A DNA stretch of 64,000 nt from Limnoperna fortunei. Its lineage: Eukaryota > Mollusca > Bivalvia > Mytilida > Modiolidae. Shown piece by piece: positions 51,685 through 64,000 of the stretch. The notes under the pieces are model-generated. The model was not told where the DNA came from and did not search any database. It saw only the letters and a program-made list of their open reading frames with translations. The stretch is taken from NCBI GenBank assembly GCA_944474755.1, contig OX104112.1, positions 52,960,774-53,024,773 of the forward strand, in the 5' to 3' direction. The position numbers and the translations under genes are program-made. Position 1 is the stretch's first letter, and every line of letters begins with the position of its first letter.

Positions 51685-51760
51685 CAAAAAAAAAATTCGA
51701 GCAAATTCACGTCAAACAGTTTTTATTGGAAGCGAATCCGGAGTACCTATAGCCAGCTAC
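51685..51760 (-). mobile_element. SINE central fragment
   Basis: On the minus strand: GGTACTCCGGATTCGCTTCC, then AATAAAAACTGTTTGACGTG. Opposite orientation to the copies on either side. Confidence 0.5.
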
Positions 51761-51833
51761 AAAACAGACAGATAACTAGTAACTTTTATCTTTTAAGATT
51801 ACAAGTGCGCTTTAATAATACAAAGACGAGCGA

Positions 51834-52079
51834 GGGGTCTCCGGGGTCGAGTGGTTAAGGTAGTTTGTCTACTATTAATCACGTGGTCTGTCAACAAAGA
51901 CGTCGCGGGTTCGAGTCTTACTGCGGGCAGGGTGCACTCTATTCCAATGCTAATTGACAAGGTTTGCCAGTTTTCCTAAAGAATGTCGAGGGTTTTTTCC
52001 GGGTACTCCGGCTTCCTCCACCAATAAAATATAGCTGAAATATTGTTCGGGTTCAACACCATTCAAACAAACAAACAAA
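51834..52079 (+). mobile_element. full-length tRNA-derived SINE
   Basis: About 246 bp. The head is tRNA-like, with an A-box region GGTCGAGTGGTTAAGG and B box GCGGGTTCGAGTCTT (about 51904-51918). The middle carries TGCTAATTGACAAGGTTTGC and CCGGGTACTCCGGCTTCCTC. The 3' part has ATATAGCTGAAATATTG and the tail is (CAAA)n. It resembles molluscan V- or Meta-type SINEs; family assignment is not verified. Confidence 0.8.
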
Positions 52080-52469
52080 GACGAACGCGAAACAGATCGG
52101 CTACCACAGTAAATGCGTACCTTACCCGGACACTTAAATTAAATAATACCAGAAATCACAATCGTTTATCTTATCCTAAACAAAAGCTAGTCACACAAGT
52201 TTCCATACTGTAGCTATCAGCTATTTGATTATCTAGCACAATTACTTTTACAAAAATTTACAACAAAAAAATAACGGATCACCTACTCTTCGTTATAAAG
52301 TTCAACTGAAAATGCTGACTTTTTTTGCAGTACAAACTTAAACAATTTGAAAACAATCAAACACAAACAGAAGCAGGAAAACAAATAAGATGTTTTTTAT
52401 TTATATTTGACATAATGGTTAAGTCAAAAATTAATATATATTAAATTTACTGGACTAATGTTGAATGCT

Positions 52470-52620
52470 GAGGCCGCTGCACACTCAATCATCCCCTCTT
52501 TTAGAACCCTCTTTTGTTGACTTTTAAGCTCTTTATTGCCATTTGATTTTCTGCTAATTTTCTGCTCCTTCAAGCGCATCAAGGATAATGATTCTAATAC
52601 GTCTTCACTGAATGAAAAAG
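52470..52620. promoter_or_regulatory. candidate cis-regulatory module
   Basis: A non-repetitive, pyrimidine-rich stretch with CTCTTTTGTTGAC (SOX-like), CGCATCAAGGATAATG (TCF-like next to a homeodomain-like core) and GCTAATTTTC. Weak evidence: composition and motifs only. Confidence 0.22.
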
Positions 52621-53544
52621 ATGGTCGTTTATCTGTTTATACACATAGAGACATTTTAATAACATTAAAGTTCCGATTTAACAAAGAATAATATTGTCAA
52701 AATCTCGGCTATACAAATGTTTGCCATAATGGGATTAGACAGTTTATTAATTTGTGTATGGCTAAAGAATTTAACGAAAAGACAGATGTGGTGCATTCAT
52801 TTCTGTAAATTAAGTATCAAATCATTTTGAATGGATTGAATTAGAGAATACATTTTATCCTCGCACAGGCGGTCTTGTACCGACTTAAATTTAACTCGAA
52901 CAGAAAAAAGTGCACAAATATTAAATGGAACACTTGATTAACATTTTAACATCAAATAATGAGGATAAAAATAATAAAGGATTTATGTTCCTACAGTAGA
53001 GAAAAAGTAAAGTACGGGTGTTGTATATCATTGTACCAAGATCTATGTATATTACGAAAGCTATTGCATGTTTGTTTTCGCGTTAATTTGACTTTAAAGT
53101 CCAAACATTGAATACATTGATGAAACAAACGTGATAACACGCGTGTAAATAGAAGGTTTTTAATTTTAAGCCTCATTTTGCGATGTTCACTTGAACCGTT
53201 TCTTAACCGCGTATTTTCCATTCCGCAATAAAACATTTTTCGAATTTAATTATTGTAAAAAAAAGTTGCGTTCAACACGAAACAAATTTCTTCCACTTCA
53301 TAATAAACATGAACCTAACGTGTTCTGGTACTTCGATGAACATAAATGATGAAGCAAACACGAAAAAAGCAGCAAAAAGTTTAGGCAACCAGTGTTTTAT
53401 AACGACGCCACCACGGATTCAGAATACATTACTGTTTCCGACTGTATTTAGAGGGTTCGGACCCATAGACGATTCATTTTTGCTAATTAATTTGTATTCA
53501 TACGCCGCTTTCAGCTTGTTGTGAATCTGGTAAGAGTTCCTCGA

Positions 53545-53620
53545 GTACGTCGAAGACTAGTAATCCTTGTCAACTGACTTTCATTCGAGCACACCTGGCC
53601 CTTAGAGCTTTAGTATGCAT
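53545..53620 (-). mobile_element. SINE fragment
   Basis: On the minus strand: GGGCCAGGTGTGCTCGAATG, AAAGTCAGTTGACAAGGATT, then ACTAGTC. A diverged post-head segment. Confidence 0.5.
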
Positions 53621-53734
53621 ATTTAATCTTTGACTGTTTACATTAGGTTTAACGCCCCTTTTAAGTATTTGTTATCTATATCATGGTTTCAATTGGAACA
53701 GGAAGTCGGATTTTTCGGTTAAACCAGTGACGTT

Positions 53735-53785
53735 GTGCATGAAAACTGACAATACTTGTCGAGCACACCCTCCCCGAAGCGTATG
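53735..53785 (-). mobile_element. SINE fragment
   Basis: On the minus strand: CGGGGAGGGTGTGCTCGAC, then AAGTATTGTCAGTTTTC. A short diverged copy of the same segment. Confidence 0.4.
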
Positions 53786-54020
53786 TCAGTATAAAGTATA
53801 GTAAATTTAGGCATGTATATAAACAGTCTTGTTGCCATGGTAATGGTTGGGATGTGACCTGCTCAGCTTAAAACCATATTGTACCATTTTTGTTTTATTC
53901 TTCTTCAATACAATTCAAACTGCCTCTATAAACACATCTCCGCATGTCTTCACGCGTCGGGAAAAGGTGCAGTCAGGCAGACATATACGATTACTCTAAC
54001 ATGGGAACTAACCCGATTGC

Positions 54021-54192
54021 AGATATTTGATTGGTGGGAACAAACCAGAGAACCTGTTTATGCAATAAAAGTTGTTTTAAACCTACAGTTTTAGGACCAA
54101 AAATTCGACTGGAGATATTTGATTGGTGGGAACGAACCAGAGAACCTGTTTATGCCACAAAAGTTCTTTTAAACCTACAGTTTTAGGACCAA
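54021..54192 (+). repeat. 92-bp tandem duplication
   Basis: Two copies, each starting AGATATTTGATTGGTGGGAA and ending CTACAGTTTTAGGACCAA, offset by 92 bp with few differences. This suggests a recent local duplication. Confidence 0.85.
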
Positions 54193-54599
54193 CCATTAAA
54201 TACTTTTAAGTTACGTAAGATCTGTTTTGTTCACCACAAGTATGACACAATTAGGAAATCCATATGTTGATATATGATCAACCTGCAAATAAATTCAGAT
54301 GTACAATTACCAAACATGTACATCACATGTTATATGCATTTAACCTTTGACCCCTTTTTACGTGCGACATTCATTTTTCTGTCAAAGGAATCTATACTAT
54401 TTGAACTTCATGTCCAGAATTGTATTACAAATTTCCTTTATCTCAAGCGGAAACTCAAAAAAAAAGAAGAAAAAAGAGTGTTAATAACCTCGCAAGCAAA
54501 GACGATCTGCAGCCTTTGCAGGAAGTCCTATAGTCGGATTTGTCGTAGACAAGTAGGTGAGGTTCTTTTTTTTAATTTATGTCAATTATATTAACCTAA

Positions 54600-55095
54600 T
54601 TGACAGTACCAACCGGAATTAGAAAAGCATTTATATATAAAATCAATATCAATCGAATTGAATCGGCAAATCAGAATGTGTATAGACTGAATGGTATGCA
54701 GTATTGTTACGGCAAAAAATTTAGTCTTTTGTAGAGGCTAAAATGCGCTTCCCAAAGGGATCATCCTAATGCATGGTGCGTGACACTCTTTTTTCACGTT
54801 ACCCACTATAATCCACTCCCAAGCTTTCTGTATTATATCCTGACACCCCCCCCCAAACTAAATTGACAATGCAGTGTCAACCAAAACTCGAAAAGCATTT
54901 ATATATAAAATTCAAAATCAATCAAATTGAACTGACAAATAAATAATGTGTATAGACTGAAGAGTATGCAATATTGTTAGTGCAAACAATTTAGTCTTTT
55001 GTAGACTGCATCGTCCAAAGGGGGTTATCCTTATGCATGGTGCTTGACACACTCTATACCGCGGTCAAGCTTTCTGTATTATATCCCGACACCCC
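54600..55095 (+). repeat. tandem duplication of about 270 bp
   Basis: Copies starting near 54625 and 54894 share AGCATTTATATATAAAAT, AATGTGTATAGACTGAA, TTTAGTCTTTTGTAGA, TAATGCATGGTG or its variant, and AAGCTTTCTGTATTATATCC. They are more diverged, with small indels, than the 92-bp duplication just upstream. Confidence 0.8.
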
Positions 55096-55124
55096 CAAAG
55101 AGAGGGTCTCTTAAATATTAGCAA

Positions 55125-55325
55125 CCACGGGGTGATCCACGCAGCTCTGCGGTTCGAGCCCCTGGAGTCCTAATGCGTATCAGTTGCACTTTTTTAAATC
55201 GTAGAAAACGTGACGCAGTGTCACATCTGAGCAGTGTTAAACTGCCTACAAGTACTATACACGAATACACCAGTGCGCCTGCCACATATGGGACAGGAAC
55301 TTGAACCATCTAGCTAGGCCAATGC
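55125..55325. repeat. possible tRNA-derived repeat
   Basis: On the minus strand TTGGCCTAGCTAGATGG followed by GGTTCAAGTTCCTGTCCC looks like compact A- and B-box elements, and GCGGTTCGAGCCCCTGG lies on the plus strand at the other side. It could be a second SINE type or chance. No acceptor stem closes. Confidence 0.3.
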
Positions 55326-56619
55326 TGTGCGTATATCCTGGCGCCGAAAATACTTTGGTATAAGCGAACACGTATGTTTATATTCGTATTACGAAAATCA
55401 CCTGTGTTTCGTTGAAGATTCATTAATTGTGTCCTGTGAGTCTATTTTCGTCGAGTTTAACAATATTCTCAACGTTTTTTGTGGTACACGATTTCCTTTT
55501 TGTTAAATGATAACCCCTTTTTGTGCCTCTGTGAAAATATTGAAAATTTAAGTATTTAAACCAGAAACGAGAAAAAGTATATGTAAAACTGTAGTTTTAT
55601 TAATTTATTATTCTTAAATAAATATTTAGAATTGCTACCCGTGTCTATCATTGCTCTTTGGGCTTCGATGTCCGCTAGTAATCTATTCATATACAAAGCA
55701 AGATGGCAATAATCACACCTGAAGGAATTTTGAAACAGTAGTTTAATTTGTTTTATGGTGTGTTTTTTGTTTTAAGTCGTGACCATCTCATCAAAATGAA
55801 ATCAAATCACGATTTTACTTCATACGAGTAAAAAAGTTCTAATGGTCCCAGTAGATAAGAACTATGTAGTGAAATACAACAGGAATCCCTAATTGGGCAC
55901 ACGCAACAACTGACCATGGAGTACGGAGACAAAAATATCTTCACGCCAGCATACAAATAACACATTCGTACAGAATAGTCGCAGGTCATACGCCGTGAAT
56001 TAATTCTGTCTGGACATTCCAGAATTGTTGTTCTATCAGATCACGTTTTGACCAAAGAGTGACGCCATTAATGTCGTAGATAAGTGTATTCGCCATACCA
56101 GTGGCTACTGCTGTCGTTTGCTAATGTCGGTTTCAATTGAAATAAATTCGTGCTACGTCATTCATCGTCGATTATTATCACATGATATTTGTATTTATAA
56201 TAATAATCTAGGTCAGAATCAATTCGTTCGCAGACAGCAAATCTTGCTGCAGAATATCTTCGGACAGCTTATAAATTACTGTGTTCTACGGGGCATTAAA
56301 CAAGCACAGAACAGGATTCAATATTTCGTATCTTTTTTAACTCCGTGCGAAAATTCGTGTTTTATCGGGGGTTGGTATCTATTGGTTTCTCATAATCATC
56401 TACGTAGCCAATTCTTTACGCTAGCCCCAAAATTGCTTTTAGCGCAATAATGCGTGGACAACAAAAGACCTCGTCTTGATTCGATTCATGATCAGTATTC
56501 AAACCCCGAATATTAACCTTCGTTTTGCCTTTAGTCCTAACCAAATTATTCAAAACAAATGTACAACAACTGCCAGAGCATTGCACACTTACATTCTTTA
56601 TATTATCTACAGACAATTA

Positions 56620-56750
56620 GCAAGGAACACCTTTATCAACCAACAAGGGCACAAACCAAAGGGCAATTTCAAATTCAGATTTAGAAAAACACACAAGCAA
56701 CCCAAAATCAATAAAAACTATGGTGCTTGAGGTTCTCAGAGCTATATTTA
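56620..56750 (-). repeat. interspersed repeat, decayed copy
   Basis: On the minus strand: AGCACCATAGTTTTTATTG, GGGTTGCTTGTG, AATCTGAATTTGAAATTGCC and GTGCCCTTGTTGGTTG, a diverged form of copy 1. Confidence 0.45.
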
Positions 56751-57011
56751 AATTGGAGCTTAAGAGCTTAAGAATCTTTTGACTACGGATGAGATAATTT
56801 CATATTTTTGGCGTCGTAGATGATTATATTTTATCTCAAAATAGTTTTTATAAAGTCTTCTGCCTTTAGCATTCCTTCCTGAATTCAAATGATTTAGCAC
56901 CCCCCCCCCCTCACCTAAACACACTTTAGGATCCGTCTCCACGTGACGTATAATTCCTTCTTGGAATTACATGATTTGGCGACATAATACACAACACGCG
57001 TAGCAAGAATT

Positions 57012-57156
57012 ATAGGATAATTAATTGGGCGGAGTGAATATCGAAAATATGATCACGAGTGCCGCATAACGCATCTGATTAAAGTTTAATCTGATGCTTT
57101 ATGCGGCACAAGTGATCATATTTTCAATATTCACGATGCCCAATTGATTATCCTAT
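57012..57156. mobile_element. 145-bp palindromic element (MITE-like)
   Basis: The two halves are imperfect inverted copies meeting near 57084, running from AGGATAATTAATTGGGCGGA through GATCACGAGTGCCGCATAA to the centre. The whole unit is essentially one long hairpin with scattered mismatches. Confidence 0.75.
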
Positions 57157-60100
57157 TTATTATATAGATCAAAATTGTTTTCGTAAAATTTTAATGCTTA
57201 ATCCTAAATTTTATGAACGGCGGATGAATTTCTGTACAGTACAAAACCAACTGCAATTTGGGCGGGAAAAAACCCGAGAGTGAAAATAACCGATAATTTT
57301 CACATGTGATTTACCGTGATTTCTGTCACTCTGAAAATTCGATATTTCATCTCTATCTTTATAATAATAGAATTGTTCTAAGAACAAGAATGAAAGTTTG
57401 ATCCCCGAAATAAATTCGTTATACAGTCAAAACAGTATATGGTGTGCATGAAAACAAATTCATTGAGGCTACAGAAGATTTCAAATCCAAACCCCACTTT
57501 GCCACACCGGTGACTAATTGTAGATTTATGACTACCCAGAACAGTTGCAAAATAACCAAATTAATTTAGCCCAGCATGGGAGACATTCTAGCACGGTTTG
57601 TCGGCAAATGTTATAAGTTAAAACCAATGGCATATATATATATATTGCAATATTTATATATATTATATTTATAATATTGACTCGAATTGTTTTTGGGCAG
57701 GCATCATTCTAGAAATTATAATGAGCTATAGACATATTTAGCATTGAATTGAAATGTTTATGTTTTTTTTTTCAGTCAAGCATCATTCTAGTTTCGCCAT
57801 AAAAGACGAAAAAAATTAGCCATAAAGTAGTCGATATTATAGACACCTTGTATACTGAGTCAGGTCAATTGGGGCATTGATGTATTGAAGAGCAAAAAAA
57901 AAAACAATTAGTGCAAGTTTCAATTGACTCTCAAAGAGAATGATAGTGCAAATTTATACAGCCACAAGTGCCTTTCATCCGTCTGTCTTTTAATTTCACT
58001 ACTCCTACAAAAAGGTTTATTAACGTTTTTTTCGCTTTAATGAAATTCTCAAATGTTTGGATTCGTTTAATTGACCTTTCCGAACAATCCTGTTCAAATT
58101 TCTCATAAAACTTTAATAATGATTTTTGCAGGCTTTTTTGAAACAAAAGTTGGCAATATAATTGATTAAACATCAGATCTTGCCGTTTTCATTTAGCTCA
58201 CACAGTTATGACTAGGTCCTTCCTGTTAATTTACACATTTTTCATAATGAACTTACAAATGCATTGCTAATAGCGATAACATATTGAATCTGAAATCGAT
58301 ATACTCTAGGCTTTACGGTAACTTTGACCCAGCGATCCGAGGACATCGTACTTAATATCCTACCCATAAAAACGGATATTATTTTCTAATCTTCAATCAC
58401 GGTTTCAATGCTTTTGACAGCCATTTGTCTGTGGTAACACGTTATTAACGCGTTAGAATTACCCCAGTCATTTTTGCTGACATGTTTCTGGCTGTGACAT
58501 TAAGCTTGCTTGTCAACCATAAGCGTCAGCATCCCGGCTTCTTGGCTTTTCATTTTTGGACCTCAGTTATCAATTTTCAATCCGGTCTGACTGCGTACCA
58601 GAAACAAAACAAAAACGAGAACGGTGGGAAAACTTTAACTTGAATGACAGCTTTGTTATTTCCTTTCACAATTTGTCACGTATAGATTTTCAATAAAATT
58701 TTTGTTTCTAAACAGTTGGAAAAATTTTTGTTTTGTAACGTTGCTGTGAGAAATTTACATTTATGATATAATTAGCTATCCCAATGAACAAAATACATTG
58801 TATATGAATGAAATGCCGTTGCTTTCTACAAAAGAGTAAAGGGAGTTTAGACTTCTCACTATTGTATGATTCAGAATTAATATGTAAAAAGATGTCCTTC
58901 GACTCAGTATTTTATAAACACTGAAAGGTGCCTGGAATTTAGAACTTTTCCATGTGTTATTAAGGGGAGAGAAGTCGACCATAAAAATTATCACTAATAA
59001 CGATCATAAAACAGTCATTGATTAAAACATCACATTGATTTCTGCATTTACAGTTGATAATGCATACACAGACACAACAAAAGCAGTTTGGTAAATAACT
59101 CAACTTAATTTGGCCATTTGAACTTGGTATTTTACAAATTATTTAGTGTATTATTATTTTTTAAAATATATTTTTTAAAATTAAACCTACTAAGTGTTTT
59201 TGTGAATTGTGTCAATTTTGCTAAAACGACAAAATACTTTCTTGAAATAAAGCTAGGAATGACCTGTTTCAGCGGTCAGTGCGAAGAGTGCATAAGCTTA
59301 CCCTAATTCCTTATTCTCATGTTTCATTACATAGCAGACTCATATTTATATCGTATATGATAAAGAAAATAAATAATGGAAATTTATCTTGAAAATAGTA
59401 AATCTATTCGCGTATTACTTCAATAATGCATGTTTGTGACTTTTTTGTTGTTGACAAATTTAATCTGTCTGCTTAATTCAGTATAAAATTGACATTTTCC
59501 TACATAAAACTATAAAATATAATAGTTTTATTTATTAAATTACAGGGTTTTTTTTTAAACACGATAGATATTAGACAAAGGACAGGGTATATGGAAATAA
59601 TTAAGTCTCCATCGCAAATTAATCCACCAATCCGAATGTTCCAACATTTATTATAATTAAGTATAGTAAATTTCAAATTTAAATAGAATAAGTTAAATGA
59701 TTTTAAAATTTTAGAAACATCTCTGTTTGAAGTGCAATTTAATCACGGGTGCCTTCCCAAATTCTAGTATGTTTTCATGATTAAAAATGCAAGAGAGAAA
59801 AATGACAGAGTTAATGTTTTTTATCTACTAAAATCCTTAGCATGTAATACAAGGGATTCCCTGTATAACCGTACCACACGCATACAATACAGAACATCGA
59901 GCAAGACCTTGTTAACATGTTGTTTAAGTCCAAATACATGTTTTGCGTATTATATCCAGGACTACTTTGATTTAATGAAAAAGGCATTAAGGGATTTTTT
60001 GCAACTGTCGACATAATTTTTCTGGTAATTTTGAGAGATCTACATATTTTAGCATAAAATCCTTTATTCTTGGGATTATTTATGAAAATTTTGTAGAGAA

Positions 60101-63100
60101 TTAGAAATTCTTGCTAACATATGTAAGACAACAGGTGAAACATTACTTTCGGTGTACGGATGGGGTCGTCAAGGGACGAAATGACTTATATTTTTATTTA
60201 TTTTAATATTAAAGTAGCACTTGATGTAGGATTCTCTTTGAAGGTTTGGTGGTTGTGCGCAGGCGTGCAACACAAATATAATCAAATTATACCACTGTTT
60301 AATGGTGTTTTTTTAATTTGGTACATAAATAACTAAATTTATTTCACATTAAAATGTATCTTCAGAGTTTGGGGCTAGAGGTGTCCCCTTAAATCGACAA
60401 ATATAAGGTATAAGGACTTACCATTTGTTTTGTGGTAACAAAATAAAATGTAGACGGACATACGAATACAACCATATTTGTTATCTGATACCCCCGCAAC
60501 CTTTACTGTAAAAACCGACTTTGTTCCTAAAAATCAAAATTTAGAAAAAGTACTTTTTCACATGATTTTCAATAGTGTTACACAAGAATACAAATAAAGA
60601 TTAGGGAGAAAGCCAACAAAATAGTCTCACAAATTCAAAAGTCGCATAATATTTTTTAGGACAAGGCAAGTGATGAGGAAAAGAAAAGCGAAACACTAAA
60701 AGCTTTACTATAAGCCCTCTTCAGTTTCCGTGGATATTTTTTTAGCATTTCTTTTTTTTTAAGTTTAATGAAAACACTACAAAATGTAAGAATGTGGGGC
60801 ATTGTTTTAGCACATTTATTTCTTGCATTGCTTTGAATTCTAAAAAAGACCACGAACGAAGAAAATACAGAAAACACTTTAGGGCCACATGTTATAAACA
60901 AACTACCGAAATATGCATAAATCGAATATAATTTGGGGTCAAACATTCTACAATTAAGTGTTAAACCATTTCTTACTCAAAACGTAATTTTCTTTAGAGC
61001 TGTTCGACTTAGACAGGATACGCTATACACGATAACAAAAAAAAATTGATCCAACACTGAATTCCGGTTGTGACGTAATTGTAATATTGTATGGTTGTAG
61101 ACGACAAATATTGTTATAAAGATTTGATAATTTGAAATTAAGTTCAAATAGTTCATTTTTACTTTCTCCTCCTCTCTTACAGTCCTCTCAACATTAATAT
61201 ATATAATTTTTTGAATGATTGTTATAAGATTATATCCCTGTTTTCTTTGCATGGTCATCGTACATAAGAAAAATAATTAACATCTGTGGCCAGTTATATA
61301 GCAAGTCTGAAATACATTACAAAATCGCGTTCTTTTATAAAGTTGCAAATGCAGTGCGCAAAGAATGGCGGACTAAGTTCAAAATCATACGCTCATAACC
61401 GGATTCATTCCACGTGAAAGAAGTTGTACCGAATGTTTGAATACAAAATATGTTGATCCGCATTTTCTCTCATATCACTTCAATTAAATGTCTCATTTTG
61501 ATATTTTCCACAAACTTCTGCACTGATCTGGGCTAAATTTGAGGGGTTTGCCCACAGGTGTAAAAGATGTCGATTTCATTCCCTGTGAAATCGATGATTC
61601 AGACGCCTATTTACAATATACAAGGACGCGATTATTGAAAAGCTTAACACGTTGAAAAAATTTGAAAACAGCAATCAGTTATTGAAAATGGCTGATCAAA
61701 ATCTCGTTACAATCCTAAAAGTTGTTTATTAATGAGCTATAATGTTGTATTTTGTTCATTTGTAGACCACACAAGAAATTTTTCAATGAAATGGATTTTC
61801 AATATAAAGTATGAAATAAATATTGCCATTGAAAAAGAACGTGTTTGTGGTTAATGGACTTATTACTGTAGTGGACAGATACCTTTGTGTACTTTGGTTC
61901 ATATTAGTACGCATTACCATTACATATACGAGTCTTTGTTTTTTATATTCGAATAATTTATAGCAGACGACAAACAACCAGAATATAAATAAATCTGTAC
62001 ACAACAAACGGCGAGAAAAAGTCTGCAAATAAATCAATAAATGTACATATTAAACAAAATAAATACAGGTATAATGTATACATGGAATATTGATGGAGCA
62101 ACTCTTTTATTGTCCATTGGAGAAGGGCTGGAAATTTTGGGAAAGAACTTTTTTCGTCTCAGAATCTACGCGTATTTATTGTTTTTTTTTAAAGTTTATT
62201 AGGAAAATGGGGAAATGGTAAATATAACAGAATTCGAATTTTTAGACAAGAAACATTTTGTTTAAAAAATGACCCAGAAGCCTCCAACTCTACCCATAGC
62301 TCTTCCGTTGCTTAAATATTTTACTACTATAAGGGATAATAATTACACGTACGCATATCACGTATTTAATTTTCCTAAAATTTTCTGCGTGAGCGAAACA
62401 GAAATGCACTTGAACTTTTCTAGTTACTTTTAAATTTGAATTTCTATGTTTTGCATAGCTAAATATACATTATAAAGGCGGTTTTTAAACCGTTTCAATT
62501 TTCATTCTTTTGTTTTTGTAGGACCCTAGCTTTTAATAGCTACACACCTATATTTAAGACACTTAGAAAGGAACGAGAGGATGTAGATTCGTGTTTATGT
62601 CTAAATGGAGTTTTAGACCACTCATTATGCACAATTTTCGTTCTTTTCATATGATAAACTTATTGAATTTATGTCTTTTCTTGATTATATCATTTTATAA
62701 ATCAGATTCGAACAACCATGCCGTGACGTTAACTGCTAACATCCCCTAGCCATATTCCGAACTCATTTTAAAGTTGTCTAACATTTTGTCTTCTTTAGAA
62801 AGTTCTTATTCGTCTTTAAAACCAAAGGTAAATCAGTTCGCCCCCTTTTTGGCATTTGTTTAACTGTTATACACATCGGAAAGTTAATAAGGATAACGGT
62901 TTATTTTTTACTGTACCATGTGAGTTAATGTTCTGTTTTATTTTAAACTAAAGATATCATTGCTCATGCTCCAGTGACTTGACGGCTTGTCAAATCTCAT
63001 TTGTAAATACTAAATACTGTATTTTGCATTCAAATATAATACGTAACATTTACAGCACCACCTATGATTTGTTTACAATGCACTGGTTAAAGTGTCTCTT

Positions 63101-64000
63101 GAATAGGTTCTGAAAATATTTGAAAAAAATTAACATCACTCATTAAAAATATTTATTATCTGAGTAACATTTCAAATTAAAAAAAAAACTTGAGGTGTAA
63201 GTGCTGGTTTCATTTAGCTTGATCTTGAAACCAGTCATATCGACCAAATCCGGGTTATTTTGCGGCAAAGCGTTGCACGTTTTCTTCCTGAGTGCATTTG
63301 TAAATGTATTTGACATTAAGGGGGGATTTATTATTTTGCTTGTACAAAATAGTGTGATGTACGCCAGGCGAGATAACTCTTACTAATATCTAACACATTT
63401 TTCCATTACTTATTTGTGTCAGAACTAATACTTACATCTTGTCATACAGATCAAAATCTGTATAGAATATCTGACAAGAGGTCAAGGGTTATATAAATAG
63501 GGTTGACGTTATCGACAAACACCGAGACAAAAAGGTTAGCGAATGTAGTATCAGGATCATATTAAAATAAATATCGCCAAATCACAATTGTCAGAAAAGG
63601 TCACTGCAAATTCTGAAACAAAATACAGTTGAAATGGTCAAGGCTTTGACGTATTAAATTTTTTTATTGTGGGCCACAGAAAATAAAATATCCGTTAAAA
63701 GAATCATGAACATTTAACGACAAACCATTTTTACCGTCTAACTGGTACCATACTTGATCGCTTGAAATTCGATTACATAGAAATATTTACTGCTCAAAAA
63801 TTTCAAGCACCAAGACAGTCGAATCACACTTCATGGTTTCTATGCCTCAAAATAAACAGACACATACAAGAGAGCTTGTACCAAGTCGGTTAGATGTGTG
63901 TACTTACTAGTTTGTTGCTAGACGGATAAACTTTCTGACTACATAATTAACTAGGAAACTTAATATAATTGAGCTTTTTTATATTTTAAAATATTATTTA
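57157..64000. other. intergenic, distal upstream desert
   Basis: Apart from the 58.4-kb candidate module, this holds AT-rich DNA with a (TA)n-like patch at 57631-57680. None of the small open frames shows a recognisable protein motif. Confidence 0.55.
58390..58620. promoter_or_regulatory. candidate cis-regulatory module (TGACA cluster)
   Basis: Three TGACA cores on the plus strand (58415, 58478, 58495) and one on the minus (58510-58514) within 100 bp, with a GACATGT at 58479-58485 that fits the ACATG core reported for Iroquois proteins. Composition is more complex than the flanks and no coding frame was found. Confidence 0.3.

Overview
This window looks like AT-rich intergenic DNA from a lophotrochozoan animal, most likely a mollusc and probably a bivalve. 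The evidence is one GT-AG intron-split developmental gene in tens of kilobases of non-coding DNA, many tRNA-derived SINE fragments with an (AAAC)n-type tail, a CR1/jockey-superclade LINE remnant, a gutted Tc1-like transposon and several foldback elements. There are no operons or ribosome binding sites. The phylum call is inference from the repeats and the homeobox protein; no search was run.

Only one gene can be supported: an Iroquois-class TALE homeobox gene on the minus strand, from the ATG at 40725 to the TGA at 30154. I rebuilt it as five exons (40666-40725, 39615-39863, 36234-36346, 35494-35867, 30154-30827). All introns are GT-AG, all phases agree, and the frame encodes 489 residues. 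It carries the Iroquois N-terminus, the TALE homeodomain, an acidic segment and the Iro box.

Layout. 0-4.5 kb: SINE pieces and a hAT-like element. 4.5-8.1 kb: microsatellite, an interspersed repeat and a 5'-truncated LINE. 8-15 kb: nearly empty. 15-22.5 kb: repeat-rich, with a SINE cluster, a 21-bp and a 22-bp tandem array, an element built of palindromic units, the Tc1 remnant, a full SINE and a 590-bp foldback. 22.5-30 kb: sparse. 30-41 kb: the Iroquois gene. 41-64 kb: a gene desert upstream of its promoter, holding four stretches that read like conserved cis-regulatory modules (about 47.65-47.96, 50.64-50.92, 52.47-52.62 and 58.39-58.62 kb), plus SINE clusters, local duplications and hairpin elements.

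A lone Iroquois gene in long gene-poor flanks fits the known habit of Iroquois loci to sit in large regulatory blocks. The upstream candidates could be its enhancers, but that is inference and needs conservation or chromatin data. The possibly undescribed material is the palindromic-unit elements at 17.8-18.8 kb, the long-arm foldback at 22 kb and the interspersed repeat with copies near 5.3, 26.4, 27.1, 46.0 and 56.7 kb.
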